64,000 bases of DNA from Dipteronia dyeriana (taxonomy: Eukaryota; Streptophyta; Magnoliopsida; Sapindales; Sapindaceae), in NCBI GenBank assembly GCA_032871835.1, contig CM065296.1:196001-260000 (forward strand), in the 5' to 3' direction. The translations under genes and the position numbers were made by a program. Below the pieces are notes generated by a model. It did not search any database. It worked only from the letters and a program-made list of their open reading frames with translations, and was not told the origin of the DNA. This document shows, in pieces, positions 12,098-23,924 of this stretch (position 1 is the stretch's first letter; each line of letters opens with the position of its first letter).

Positions 12098-13814
12098 ATG
12101 TCGACGAGCAACAAGAAGTCATCACAAGTTATTTGAATTATTAATATGATTGTGTTGTTATTGTTATTGTTTCGAAAATATTTATTGAAAGTGGGTGGCA
12201 CATGCAGTTGTGGTTTGATGGGGAGAAGATCAGGCATGGAAGTTGGAAGAAATACAAGTAGAGCTTCCAAAATCAACTGAAGTTCGAGTTAAATTGCTTT
12301 ATGCAAGTGTTTGTCATGCTGATATCTTATACTCCAAAGGATCCCCAATTGTTAGTACCAATTAATCCTTCTTAATTAATATCTATTAATATACGAAAAT
12401 TATCAAGTGTTGGATCCCGCACCTGAAATTAAGTTAATTAGTTTTTCTAATATATTTTGTTAATTTCAGCCTGCATTCCCTCGTGTTTTAGGTCATGAAG
12501 GTGTTAGGTAAGCTCACTTTTCTCATAGTGATTTTGTTGTTGTGGCATGGTGGTGGAAAGTGTTGACGAACAAGTAACACGAGTGAAAGAATGAGATGTT
12601 GTGATTCCATGCTATGTTGGAGAGTGCAAAGAATGTGAGAATTGCACATCAACATGACCAATTTGTGCTTAAAATTCCCATTAACCTTGAATGGTTTGAT
12701 GATGGATGAGACTTTAAGAATGTCCATAAAAGGTCGAGATTTGTACCACTTTTTCACATGCTCCGCAATGTCAGTGTACATGGTAATTAATGCCAATTAT
12801 GTTGTCAAAGTTGATCCAATCATACCTCTTGCTCATGCTAGTTTCCTTTCTTGTGGATTCTCAACTGGCTTTAGGGCTGCTTATAAGGAATACAAAAGGA
12901 TCAAATGTTGTTGTTTTTTGTCTTGGTGTTGTTAGACTTGGAGCCATTCAACTTGCTCATGCTAATTTCCTTTCCTGTGGATTCTCAACTGGCTTTGGGG
13001 CTACTTGGAAGGAATTTCAAGTTCCAAAAGGATCAAAAGTTGTTGTTTTTGGTCTTGGTGATGTCGGACTTAGAGCCATTAATGGAGTTAGAATTCAAAG
13101 GGCAACTAAAATAATAGGCATGGACAAGAACCCATGGATAAAAAAAGAGAAAGAAAAAGTGTTTGGAATGATTGATTTTATAAATCCTGATGAATATTTG
13201 GATAAATAGATTTTAGAAGTCATCAAGGGAATCACAGATGGAATGGGTGTGATGGAATGGGTGTGGGTCATAGCTTTGAATGTACTTGCCTTGTTCCTTT
13301 GGTTAATCAAGCCTTAGAAGCAACAAAGTTGGTATGTATACATGATTATTACAATACTTTTGATAATTTATTTTAATTCTCAGATTATGTTCAGGATTTT
13401 ATACATTAATTTTTAATGCAGTATTCCAAATAGACATCGATATCTATTGGAATCTGACAAATAAACAATGGTGCCTACTGGAATCTTGGATATATATTTT
13501 CCACATATATGTCTTTGAATTTGAATTATGATTGGTTGATAGGAAAAACAAAAAACTATATTAATTGGTGTATGATTGAATCAAAGCATAGAAATCATTA
13601 TGCTGTCAATTATGACCGGAAGGGCTTTGAATGGTTCAATTTTTGATGGCCTGAAACCCATCTCTGATCTTCCCATCATTCTTCAAGATGCAAAAATAAG
13701 AAACTTCCATTAGATCAACTTTTGAGCTATGAAGTTGCATTGGAAGATATAAGCAAGGTTATTGAGCCGTTGAAGCAACCTGATTGTCTCAAGGTTCTCA
13801 TCAAGTTTTATTAG
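12098..13814 (+). pseudogene. Zinc-type alcohol dehydrogenase-like pseudogene, + strand copy
   Basis: Medium-chain ADH of the plant ADH-like group. Exon 1 starts at 12098 (MSTSNKKSSQV) and contains STEVRVKLLYASVCHADI, where Cys and His fit the catalytic zinc site. Exon 2 near 12471-12507 has PAFPRVLGHEG. The large exon (about 12545-13330) holds GECKECENC of the structural zinc lobe, a nucleotide-binding VVVFGLGDVGL and the family phrase ITDGMGV. A terminal piece (13607-13814) encodes GLKPISDLPIIL and ends DCLKVLIKFY. Lesions: an early frame break in exon 1, a stop after LDK near 13207, a 124-bp tandem duplication at 12828-13075, and loss of the exon between 13330 and 13607. The substrate cannot be inferred. 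Confidence 0.85.
12828..13075 (+). repeat. 124-bp tandem duplication inside the ADH-like exon
   Basis: The stretch starting CTTGCTCATGCTA at 12828 recurs at 12952. The spacing of 124 bp is not a multiple of three and shifts the frame. The first unit also lacks bases in the part corresponding to TTGGAAGGAATTTCAAG. The mirror copy on the other arm (about 15000-15235) has the same duplication. Confidence 0.85.
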
Positions 13815-15569
13815 TCTTAATTATCTCCTCCTTGTTATTTTGTTTCCAATTGCATTTGGCTCTATAAATATGTAATATAATAATGTAAGAGTTAGCACAA
13901 CAAGTCTGACAATGCTTGTGTGCAAATTAATAAATAATAGCCATATTAAGAGCAATTGATAACATAAATATGTGTTTATGCTATGTTCACTTTTTTAGTA
14001 TCACGGTTCTTTATTGATAACAACCCTCTATAATCCGGTAGTATTAAATAAGAAATTTATTATCAATAAAGAACCGTGATATAAAAAACGTGAACATAAC
14101 ATAAATACATATTTATTCTGTCAGTTGCTCTTAATATGGCTATTATTTATTAATTTGCACACAAGCATCCTCAGACTCGTTGTGCTAACTCTTACATTAT
14201 TATATTATATATTTATATAGCCAAATTCAATTGAAAACGAAATAACAAGGAGGAGATAATTAAGACTAATAAAACTTGATGAGAACCTTGAGACAATCAA
14301 ATTGCTTCAACAACTCAATAACCTTGCTTATATCTTCCAATGTAACTTCATAGCTCAAAAGTTGATCTAATAATGGAAGTTCCTTATTTTTGCATCTTGA
14401 AGAATGATGGGTAGATCAGAGATGGGTTTTAGGCCATCAAAAATTGAACCATTCAAAGTCCTTCCGGTCATAATCGACAGCAGATTGATTTCTATGCTTT
14501 GATTCAATCCTACACCAATCAATATAGTTCTTCATTTTCCGTATCAACCAATAAAAATTTCAATTCAAAGACATATATGTGGAAAATATATATCCAAGAT
14601 TCCAAATGTCTATTTGTAAGATTCCAATAGATAAACGGTGTCTATTTGGAATACTGCATGAAAAATTAATGTATAGAATCCTGAACATAATCTGAGAATT
14701 AAAATATATTATCAAAAGTATTGTAATAAACATGTATGCATACCAACTTTGTTGCTTCTAGGGCTTGATTAACCAAAGAAGCAAAGCCAGTACATTCAAA
14801 GCTATGACTCACACCCATTCCATCTGTGATTCCCTTGATGACTTCTAAAATCGATTTATCCAAATATTCATCAGGATTTGAAAAATCAGTCATTCCAAAC
14901 ACTTTTTCTTTCTCTTTTTTCCATGGGCTCTTGTCTATGCCTATTATTTTAGTTGCCCTTTGAATTCTAGCTTCATTGATGGCTCTAAGTCAAACAGCAC
15001 CAAGACCAAAAACAGCAACAACATTTGATCCTTTTGGAACTTGAAATTCCTTCCAAGCAGCCCCAAAGCCAATTGACAATCCACAAGAAAGGAAACTAGA
15101 ATGAGCAAGTTTAATGGATCCAAGTCTAACAGCACCAAGACCAAAATCAACAACATTTGATCCTTTTGGATTCCTTCCAAGCAGCCCTAAAGCCAGTTGA
15201 GAATCCACAAGAAAGAAAACTAGCATGAGCAAGAGGTATGGTTGGATCAACTTTACAACATAATTGGCATCAATGACCATGTACTCTGACATTGCGGAGC
15301 ATGTGAAAAAGTGGTACAAATCTCACCCTTTTATGGACATTCTTAAATTCTTATCCATCATCAAACCAAACCATTTAAGGTTAATGGGAATTTTAAGCAC
15401 AAATTGGTCATGCTGATGTGCAATTCTCACATTCTTTGCACTCCCCAACATAGCATAGAATCACAACATCTCCTTCTTTCACTCGTGTTACTTGTTTGCC
15501 AAAACTCTCTGCCACCATGCCACAACAACATAATCACTATAAAAATATTTTTATAATAAATATATGCAT

Positions 15570-15974
15570 TGTCGTATGTAAATTTTGTTAGACGTACACG
15601 TCATTGACAAAGAGGATAGAATTGCTAGGTGGACATCCGAATAGGCATTTAGAAAATATCATACAGGACATCACCAAATAAGAGAAGCCCGAGTAAATAA
15701 GTATTGAATAAAACCTACTCGGGATCAATTAAAGATGCTGGGGGCTAGTTGATGACATTTTCTACTTGGGATCAGATGACATCATTCGGGACCAGCTAAT
15801 ATTATTTTCTACTCGGGACAAACATGAAGAAAATCAAATAAAAAGCCCAGCGTGTAGCTCACACGAGTCGAGTCGTTAAAACACGCGAAGATACCCATGT
15901 CAAAGAGGAATTCCAAGAAGAATAGAATACCAAACATAGGGTTCTAAATCAGGTAACAATTTTATTTCTTCAAA
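15570..15974 (+). repeat. Truncated 5' LTR of the Tat element
   Basis: Matches the first 405 bp of the right LTR (TGTCGTATGTAAATTTT onward) and then breaks at 15974, where the complete LTR continues AAGACTACGC. The break marks the edge of the internal deletion. Confidence 0.9.
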
Positions 15975-16037
15975 CTAAGCACAGCTGAACCAAAAAACTT
16001 TGAAATTTCAGAAATCTGAACACTACCAGACGGTTGA

Positions 16038-17249
16038 ATGACTCAGCTGAGAAGGTTCCTGGAAAAAAGTGTGCTCCCGGAAGATCCCTTACAAGCAAAA
16101 CATATCAGGTATCGATCAGCAAGGTACACGTTGGTTAGAGAAGAACTATACAGAACATGTGTATCAGAGGAGGATGCATGTCGTATATTAATGGAAATCC
16201 ACAGAGGAGTTTACGGAAACCACATTGAGGGTAAAAGTTTAGCATATAAGGTACTCAGGCAAGACTATTATTGGCCTACTTTATTCTCAGATGCACAACA
16301 ATGTTCGGAGAGTTGCAACACTTGCTAAAGAATTGCTAATGATATCCGACAACCCCCTGAACAACTAAGAAACTTCACATCCTCATGGTCATTTGCCATG
16401 TGGGGTTTGGATTTAATCGGCCCTATGCCAGCTGGGACATAGGGTGGAGCAAAGCATGTTATAGTAGCCGTTGACTATTTCACGAAGTGGGCAGAAGCTA
16501 AAGCATTGGTACATATCACAGAAGCAAATACCATAAATTTTGTGAAAAAGAATATACTTTATAGGTTTGGAGTTCCAAACACTATAATAACTGGCAACGG
16601 CACCCAGTTCGATAACCTGAAATTCAGACAACTGTGCAAAGAGTACCGGATTGCCAATTACTATGCCACATCTGCCCACCCTCAAACAAATGGGCAGGTT
16701 GAAGCAGTGAACGAAATCATCAAGCACACAATCAAAGCAAAGCTAGATGCCAAGAAAGGAAGTTAGGTTGAAAAGCTACCAGAAGTATTATGGGCATATC
16801 GGACGACAGCAAGAACTTCAATAGGAGAGACTCCATTCACTTTAGCGTTTGGAACAGAAGCTGTTATCCCCATAGAAACGTCATATGCATCACCCCGGGT
16901 CAGGCTATACGATGAAGATCAGAATGTTGATATGCTGTTACAAAGTCTAGATGAGCTAGAAGAGAAAAGGGAGAAATCCCGAATACGAAATATGGCATAT
17001 CAGCAAAGAGTAGCTCGCCACTACAACTCTCATGTTTGGGTCAGAAAATTCCAACTAGGAGACCTGGTACTCAGGAATGTGTCATTGAACACACAAAAAA
17101 AAGTTGCAGGTTCCCTGACTGATAAGTGGGAATGCTCGTACAAAATCAAAGGAATAGCTGGCCATGGAGCATATTGGATTGCACGACTCAATGGAGGGGT
17201 TTTACCCCAACCATGCAATGCCCAATATCTGAAGATTTTTTATCCTTAA
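16038..17249 (+). pseudogene. Tat-type integrase remnant (active-site change, stops)
   Basis: A zinc-binding HHCC region (HRGVYGNHIEGKSL, then CSESCNTC) is followed by a stop at 16326. The core shows IVAVDYFTKWAEA with the first catalytic Asp, then IITGNGTQFDN, where the usual second Asp of a DNGTQF motif reads Gly-Asn-Gly. The Glu region (HPQTNGQVEAVNE) is kept. Stops also occur at 16440 and 16764. A C-terminal segment (16932-17249) ends in a chromatin-proximal DNA-binding-like fold (GDLVLRNV, then HGAYWIARLNGG). The copy cannot be catalytically active as it stands. Confidence 0.9.
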
Positions 17250-18074
17250 ATTATTTTTTGTTTCCTTAGGACAATTTTAATTTTGGAATTTAAATTTTTG
17301 TTGGTTTTGCAGTTATAAATAAAAATCAAACTAGGGGTTTCCGAAAAATAAAGCATATGATAATAAGAACATATGAAAGACAAGCATGATAATAAGAACA
17401 TGCAAATAGAATACTCGGGACCATTGATTCCCGAATGGGAGGAGAAGCTCGAAGGAGAATGCCAGCCGAGCAAGGTCAATTGACCTTAGCAAAAAGGCAA
17501 ACCCGATGCACCAGATTCTGAAAAAGCTCGGGACGCTATCGAAAAAACAATCCGATGAAATGCGTAGCTGTGTTAAGCGGTTTGAAAAGCTTAAGGATTC
17601 GATAAACCCTTGTACAGAAAAACTGGGGAGACGTCCTCGGTAATGTGTAAGGACTCAAAACATATGATCATTGTGAGCCTTGATGTAATGTTTGGGTAGC
17701 AACCGAGTATGAAACACAAGTATAAATCTACTTGCCTATTTTAAGATGACTCGGTTAATAATACTAGACAATTTAATAAGTTACTTGGCGTTAAAAATTA
17801 TTCGGGTAACGAAACCACTTTAATAAGATACTTAGTGAGGTTACCCGAACCTTAGAAATAGTCAGTTTAATAAGATACTTGACGTTAAAAATTATTCGGG
17901 TAACGAAACCAGTTTAATAAGATACTCGGCAACAATAGAAATCAAGATAAAGATACTCTGTGAAATTCCTTGAGCAATGAATCAGATCAAAACCACTCGG
18001 TTTTCAGAATTAGTTAACTCGGAATTTCATTAATGTTTACAAAGAATTGTTACAGTATCTACAAAATGAAATTT
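17250..18074. repeat. Spacer of the Tat element with internal repeats
   Basis: Non-coding stretch between integrase and the antisense frame. Between about 17755 and 17935 a phrase containing AAAAATTATTCGGGTAACG followed by a TTTAATAAGATACT phrase is repeated about two and a half times. Tat elements often carry tandem repeats here. Confidence 0.6.
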
Positions 18075-18087
18075 CTAAATTAAGGTG

Positions 18088-20875
18088 TTAGGAGGATTTA
18101 GAACTCTTGTCGATTCTCGGGTCGGGCACCATTTCGTACTCACGAAGCAGACTTTCATTGGAAGGCCAAGCAATCGTATCGACCGAATCAACCATCCATT
18201 GGTTGTAATCTTCTCCCGGGATCGATCCGACATCAGGCAACACACCTTCCACGACCGATTCCTGACTAGCGTAAAAGGTCGAAAGGGAATGCTCGGAGGG
18301 AACCTCCAAATGCATGGGATGGGGCTCTTTGCCTTGGCTACGGTCTCCACTCCTTTATTTGAGTCCGAAGGGATTCCAAGAACCGATCCACGTGATTCTT
18401 GATCGACAGCTCCCAGTTGGTTCTGGATTTTTCAGTTGACCGATTCTTAACCTTAAAAAACTAGCCAGCTGAAACTAGCCCTCACTGAAATTCCTGAAAG
18501 AGAAGGGCATAGTAGGCAGGGGATCTTTTTGAAACGGTCTACCCCTTGGACTTCGAGTTCCAGTCTGGCCTCTTTGGATAAGGATTCGACTGTCAAAGCT
18601 TGGCGTTCCAAGTCTTCGATCTTCTGTTCATACGCCGACTTAGACTGCTTCGCTTCCTGTTCGGCTTTAAGCATCTATTCTTGGGCAAAGGACAACAAGT
18701 TTTGAAGTGACGTAGCTCTCTCCTCTACCAAAGAAGCTCTCTCATCGACCGCCACTTACTTCACCAAACAATGGTCAGTAAACACTTGGGCAGAGCCAAC
18801 TTCTTTTTGATAAGCAGATTTGACCCGAGAACGGCTATCCTCACTCTCTTTCAGCTGACCTTCAATACGCCTTATTCGATCAGCTTGATGTTGCTGTGTC
18901 TAGACCAGCTCAACGAACTCAGCCACCAGCTACAAGGAAATGAAATTAAAAATCTAGCAAGCGAACGGGCAAGGAAAGAGTTAGGAATAAAACATACATG
19001 AGATGCGCCGTTGAAGATATTCTGAAGACAATTCGTCAAAGGCGCGTCCCTAAGATGACTCCAATGATCATCCCCGATAAAAGTCCGACCAGATGACATC
19101 ACCTTGAGCATATCCTTGGGAGAAGGATAGAAAAGACTTCCTAAAGGTTCAGCCCTTAGATCTTCAACCTCGGGGGGAAAGGATCCTATGTTCGGGTCAG
19201 AAGTCTCCGCACCCGTCGATTCTTCAACATCAACGCTTGGGGGAATCTCAACCCCAGTATCTTCATCACTGGAATCAATGAATGAGACCACCCGAGGGAC
19301 CTTTTGAGGATGAGCGGGAGAATCTACTGCCTTATTTTTCTCAGCCCGAGTACGGTGGAAGCTGAGATCAACCGTGGGATCTTCCTAAACATCATCCCGA
19401 AAGGATTCAAAAAAATCGAGTTTTGTATGCACTTGACCCTTGGAGGTTTTAGCTCCATCATCAGCATCTAACCGCTCGGCAGGCCCCTCACCAAGACCCT
19501 CACTTTGCCTCTCCCAGTCATCAGGCAATTCCTGAGTATGATCCGTTGGGCCACTCGGACCACTAGACTCCCTACGGTCGGTCGAACAACTTCCTCGGGG
19601 ACCTGCTCCTCAGCCATATCAGGTTCCTCGTCTGACTCAGGCGGGGCAATACCATATTTGCTCTGACGAAAAGCTTCTTTTTGGCTCGCTTAAAGAATCG
19701 ACTTCACTTGACGAGCTTGAAGGTCGCAGACGATGTCCGAGTCATACACTTAGATGAAAAAGGAGAATCGTGTCAAAGTATATATATATATATAAAGGGG
19801 TGTACAAAGATCACTTACATCGTCTGCGATAACCTGGAATCTGGCTAAAGAAGCCGAGTTCTATCCTCTTTTTCTCATTAAAAAGATAAGTCATGATCCT
19901 CTTCTCCAGAGTGCGAACTGCTGCCCCGAGCAAGTCTGGTCAGCTCAGTATCTCTAAATTCAAGTTTTTTCTTATTTTATACCTTAGGGGAACAGAAAAA
20001 ACGGAGAACTTTCAACACCCTCTGAGTTTCCTCAGCCGAGAGAGTGACTTCAAGACATAGATTTCCTCCGGTAAAAAACTAATTGTTCTTCCAATACTTA
20101 TTGGACGAAGGAAATCCCCATACGAAGCCCCTCTTCTTGGCTTCATCAGAGGTGTCAACTCCTCGATTCACCTTTACCCCCTCGGGGACCCAGTAATCTG
20201 GCGGGTTAGACATGAGGAAATAGATCCCTGTTACCAGACTACCTAAGCGTGTAAAAATGCCTGATTTCATTCGGGAAAGGCGGTGACAGGTTCATTCGGC
20301 TCCACATGTGCCACATGCACATCAAGATCTTGTAGCTATTCAGGGCCAATTGAACTGGAGCGATCCCTGCTTCAGCCAAAAACCAGGCAATAAACGGCTG
20401 TAGAGGAAGAGTAACGCCGTAACAAAGCATGGATCCATAGATTGCCACCATGCCCGGGGGAGGGTTCCACGCAGCTCTATCACCAGCAGGAACCAGAGTA
20501 ACTGAATTATCCAAATCAAATCGGGCACGATACTTTCCGATCTGTTCTACCCCGACCACGTTCAGTTCGGCGTCAAACCCACTCCGGCGATCAACAAAGA
20601 AAGAAAGATGAGATTTTCTGAACTCCTTTTCAACGTCCTGCTCATTAATAATCTGCTTCATGATCCAGATGTTGCCCGAGGTGCTTATGAACTTCGCTTT
20701 TGCTTTGATGTTTTCCCATCCTTGATCGAAGTGGTACCCTATGATTAGAAACGACAGATTCAGAACTAAATGAATCAGAATCGGAACTGGATACATAACT
20801 AAAATGGACGTCGGGGTGAAGCCTAGAAACGTCGACTTTTAAAAAATGAGGTTCATCAGGAAGGATTTCCGCCAA
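18088..20875 (-). pseudogene. Antisense ORF of the Tat element (broken)
   Basis: Read leftward from 20875 (MAEILPDEPHFLKVDVSRLH). A serine/aspartate-rich start is followed, in other frames, by FVDRRSGFDAELNVVG and by LPLQPFIAWFLAEAGIAPVQ (about 20400), which resembles the plant 'putative gypsy type transposon' domain (Transposase_28 family). Next come an acidic segment (about 19291-19000), a lysine/glutamate-rich coiled-coil-like stretch (18900-18450: EQEAKQSKSAYEQKIEDLER), and a C-terminal part ending DKSSKSS at 18088. At least four frame changes and several stops. Its function in Tat elements is unknown; the family match is from memory. Confidence 0.7.
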
Positions 20876-21471
20876 TAATCTTTGAATGCAGGAAACCAGT
20901 TAAAAATCCCCACGATCGAGCGCTTCGAGAGCTATAGTACAGAGTCGAAGACGGGAAGTCGGATTCATTAAAACAAACCTTGAATGAAGAAATCAGATGC
21001 AAAATCTTCAACGGAGAATATCGACTTTCTGAGTAAAGAAATCTGGGCTGGGAAAGTTTCTTGTTTGAGTCTTTGAGAATGAACCAGTGCAACCCCTCAG
21101 TGAAGAATTTAAAGGGGTAATAGCATGAAACCCTAGAACCTCAAGATGGGAAAAATCGATGATAGATTTGATGACGTGGGAGGTGCACTCGGAGTTGCGT
21201 AGGTCATTTCTCATAAATGGTATCAAAAAATGAAACGACAAAGGACACATGTTAAGAGAAGAACTGGCTTTCGCCTTCAGAACTCCAAAACGTCGCCATC
21301 ATTGAGATCTCGCGTGAGGAGGCAAATCGGATTTACATGGTCACCATTAAGACACACCATTATGATGAGACATTTACCCTGGTATTAAAGAGATGTAAAA
21401 ATTGAAGAGTTGATTAAAATACTTTTGCCCGAAACGAAACCCTGTTCGGAAAAAATATTTTAAGGGGGTAT

Positions 21472-22329
21472 TGTCGTATGTAAATTTTATTATACGTACA
21501 CGTCATTGATAAAGAGGATAAAATTACCAGGTGGACATCCAAATAGGCATTCAGAAAATATCCTACTGGACATCACCAAAGAAGAGAAGCCCGAGTAAAC
21601 AAGTATTGAACAAAACCTAATCGGGATCAATTAAAGATGCTCGGGGATAGTTGATGACATTTTCTACTCGGGATCAGATGACGTTATTCGGGACCAGTTA
21701 ATATCATTTTCTACTCGGGACAAACATGAAGAAAATCAAATAAAAAGCCCAGCGCGTAACTCACATGAGTCGAGTCATTAAAACACGCGAAGATACTCAT
21801 GTCAAAGAGGAATTCCAAGAAGAATAGAATACCAAACAGAGGGTTCTAAATCAGGCAACAATTTTATTTCTTCAAAAAGACTACGCTTTTATAAGGAAAT
21901 AAGCCTTAACTGGACTACATCACTAGAGTCCCATTCAATCCCAATATAAGTATCCGAAATAGGAAAGAAAACAGACTACTTCAAACAAGTAACCAATCAT
22001 AATTAAATACAAAGATCTTTTATTACTTGTACAAAAATGATTAGGGTTCTATGGATATATAAATAGACCCATAATCTCACCACAAAAGAGAGAGATCATA
22101 TAGACAAATACAGAGAGAAAAAGAGAGATCAATAATTGTAATTATTCTATTCATAGTGGATTTTGGCTCGGTTGATTATTCAACCACACGTGGACGTTTC
22201 TCCGGTCATCAGAGTTTTACCACGTAAAACTTGTGTCCGGTTACTTTCTCCTTCTCTTTCTCTTTGAGATCACAGCTAAAATCCAAATCTTGTTGACTTT
22301 TCTCATACATCCAGAAATCGACGTCAGCA
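21472..22329 (+). repeat. Complete 3' LTR of the Tat element (858 bp)
   Basis: Runs TGTCGTATG to GACGTCAGCA. It is preceded by a polypurine-like tract (AAGGGGGTAT, about 21462-21471). A promoter-like TATATAAATAG is at about 22055-22065. Confidence 0.93.
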
Positions 22330-22669
22330 TGCATATATAGAGAGAGAAAAGTGAGCTTACCTAACACCTTCATGACCTAAAACACGAGGGAATGCATGCT
22401 GAAATTAACAAAATATATTAAAAAAAACCAATTAACTTAACTTCAGCTACGGGATCCAACACTTGATAATTTTCGTATATGAATAGATATTAATTAAGAA
22501 GGATTAATTGGTACTAACAATTAAGGATCCTTTGGAGTATATGATATCAGCATGACAAACACTTGCATAGAGCAATTTAACTCGGACTTCAGTTGATTTT
22601 GGAGGCTCTACTTGTATTTCTTCTAACTTCCATGCCTGATCATACTGCATGTGCCACCCATTTTCAATA

Positions 22670-23122
22670 GGGGTAATTATCTCGGTGGCCATCAACTCTT
22701 GCCACCATTATCAAAATGGCCATCAATGAGGAATTGGTTTCAAAATGACCATTTTTGGTAAACAATATTACACAAATGGTCATTCCATCCAATTTTATCC
22801 AATGAGTGGTATTTTGGTAAATAAGGGGATGTCATTAATTTATTTTAGATATTTTTTGAAAATCATTTTTTTCTTTTGCGTTTTGAAACAAATAATTATA
22901 TTTTATGTGTATATATACGTATAACATATCCCATATATAATTCTAAAAGGTATATTTGAGATATAGTTTCAACTTATCTCAAATATATTTTTTAGAATTT
23001 TTAGAATGTGTAGCCTTAATCTTCTTAAAAAAGAATATATATATATATTTCTTTTTTAATTTATCTCAAATATTTTTTTTTTTAAATTTAGATTTTGTAA
23101 CCTTAATCTTCTCAAAAAAGAA

Positions 23123-23153
<31 letters not shown>

Positions 23154-23611
23154 CGAAAATTTTCAAATAAGTGCGTACTTATGGAATTATATAAGGACAT
23201 TGAATGTGAGCCACTCATTTTACATACTTTGCCTTAGCATGTATGCACTTGTCAAAACTCTTTTATAAATAAGTGGCTCACATTCAATGTCTTTATATAA
23301 TTCCATCAGTGCGCACTGAGGAGAAAATGACTATATATATATATTTCTTTTTTAACTTATCTCAAATATATTTTTTAAAAATTTTAGATTTTGTAATCTT
23401 AATCTTCTCAAAAAAGAAACACACACATATATACGAAAATTTTTACATAAGTGCGTACTTATGGAATTATATAAGGACATTGAATGTGAGTCACTCGTTT
23501 TACATACTTTGTCTTAGCATGTATGCACTTGTCAAAACTCTTTTATAAATGAGTAGCTCACATTCAATGTCCTTATATAATTCCATCAGTGCGCACTGAG
23601 GAGAAAATGAC

Positions 23612-23653
<42 letters not shown>

Positions 23654-23924
23654 ATATATGATATATATGTTATACGTATATACACACACTAAATATAATT
23701 ATTTGTTTTAAAAAAATTGATTTCTAAAAAATATCTAAAATAAATTAGTGACATCCCTTTATTAACCAAAATGTCACTCATAGAATGGAATTGGATAGAA
23801 TTGGATGGAATGGTCATTAGTGTAACATTGTTTACCAAAAATGATTATTTTAAAACCAATTCCCCATCTGGTGGCCATTTTGATAGTGGTGGCAAGAGTT
23901 GACGGTCACCGGGGTAATTATCCC
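22670..23924. mobile_element. Foldback Mutator-like element, non-autonomous
   Basis: Long imperfect terminal inverted repeats: GGGGTAATTATCTCGGTGGC at the left and, reversed, GGGATAATTACCCCGGTGAC at the right, extending for about 200 bp with CAACTCTTGCCACCA shared. A 9-bp TSD TTTTCAATA is at 22661-22669 and 23925-23933, the size expected for Mutator-like transposition. It interrupts exon 1 of the - strand ADH copy. There is no transposase. The interior holds two tandem units of about 310 bp (about 23030 and 23335), each with its own hairpin around GTGCGTACTTATGGAATTAT, and long TA and CA microsatellites. Confidence 0.9.

Larger units (their letters stand above)
11590..14020 (+). repeat. Left arm of a giant inverted repeat (ADH palindrome)
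   Basis: This 2.4-kb arm carries a complete but broken ADH-like gene copy plus flanks. Its reverse complement is at 14060-24560 once two later insertions are removed. At the centre, the sequence ending ACGGTTCTTTATTGATAA (14020) is mirrored by TTATCAATAAAGAACCGT starting at 14060, leaving a 39-bp loop (14021-14059). Confidence 0.93.
15570..22329 (+). mobile_element. Ty3/gypsy element, Tat-type, internally deleted
   Basis: TSD TGCAT at 15565-15569 and 22330-22334, both inside the ADH exon 2/3 intron. The right LTR is complete (858 bp). The left LTR is cut after 405 bp and fused directly to integrase sequence, so the LTR remainder, primer site, gag, protease, reverse transcriptase and RNase H are gone. 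An integrase remnant is followed by a long antisense frame before the 3' LTR. That order (pol, antisense ORF, LTR) is known from Tat-lineage elements such as Grande. Pieces of the same LTR family recur at 29677-30511 and 31004-31884. Confidence 0.9.

Noticed and set aside
22956..23548. Two similar Phe/Leu-rich frames that look like small membrane proteins
   Set aside because: They are duplicates of T-rich interior units of the foldback MULE; their hydrophobicity reflects poly-T.
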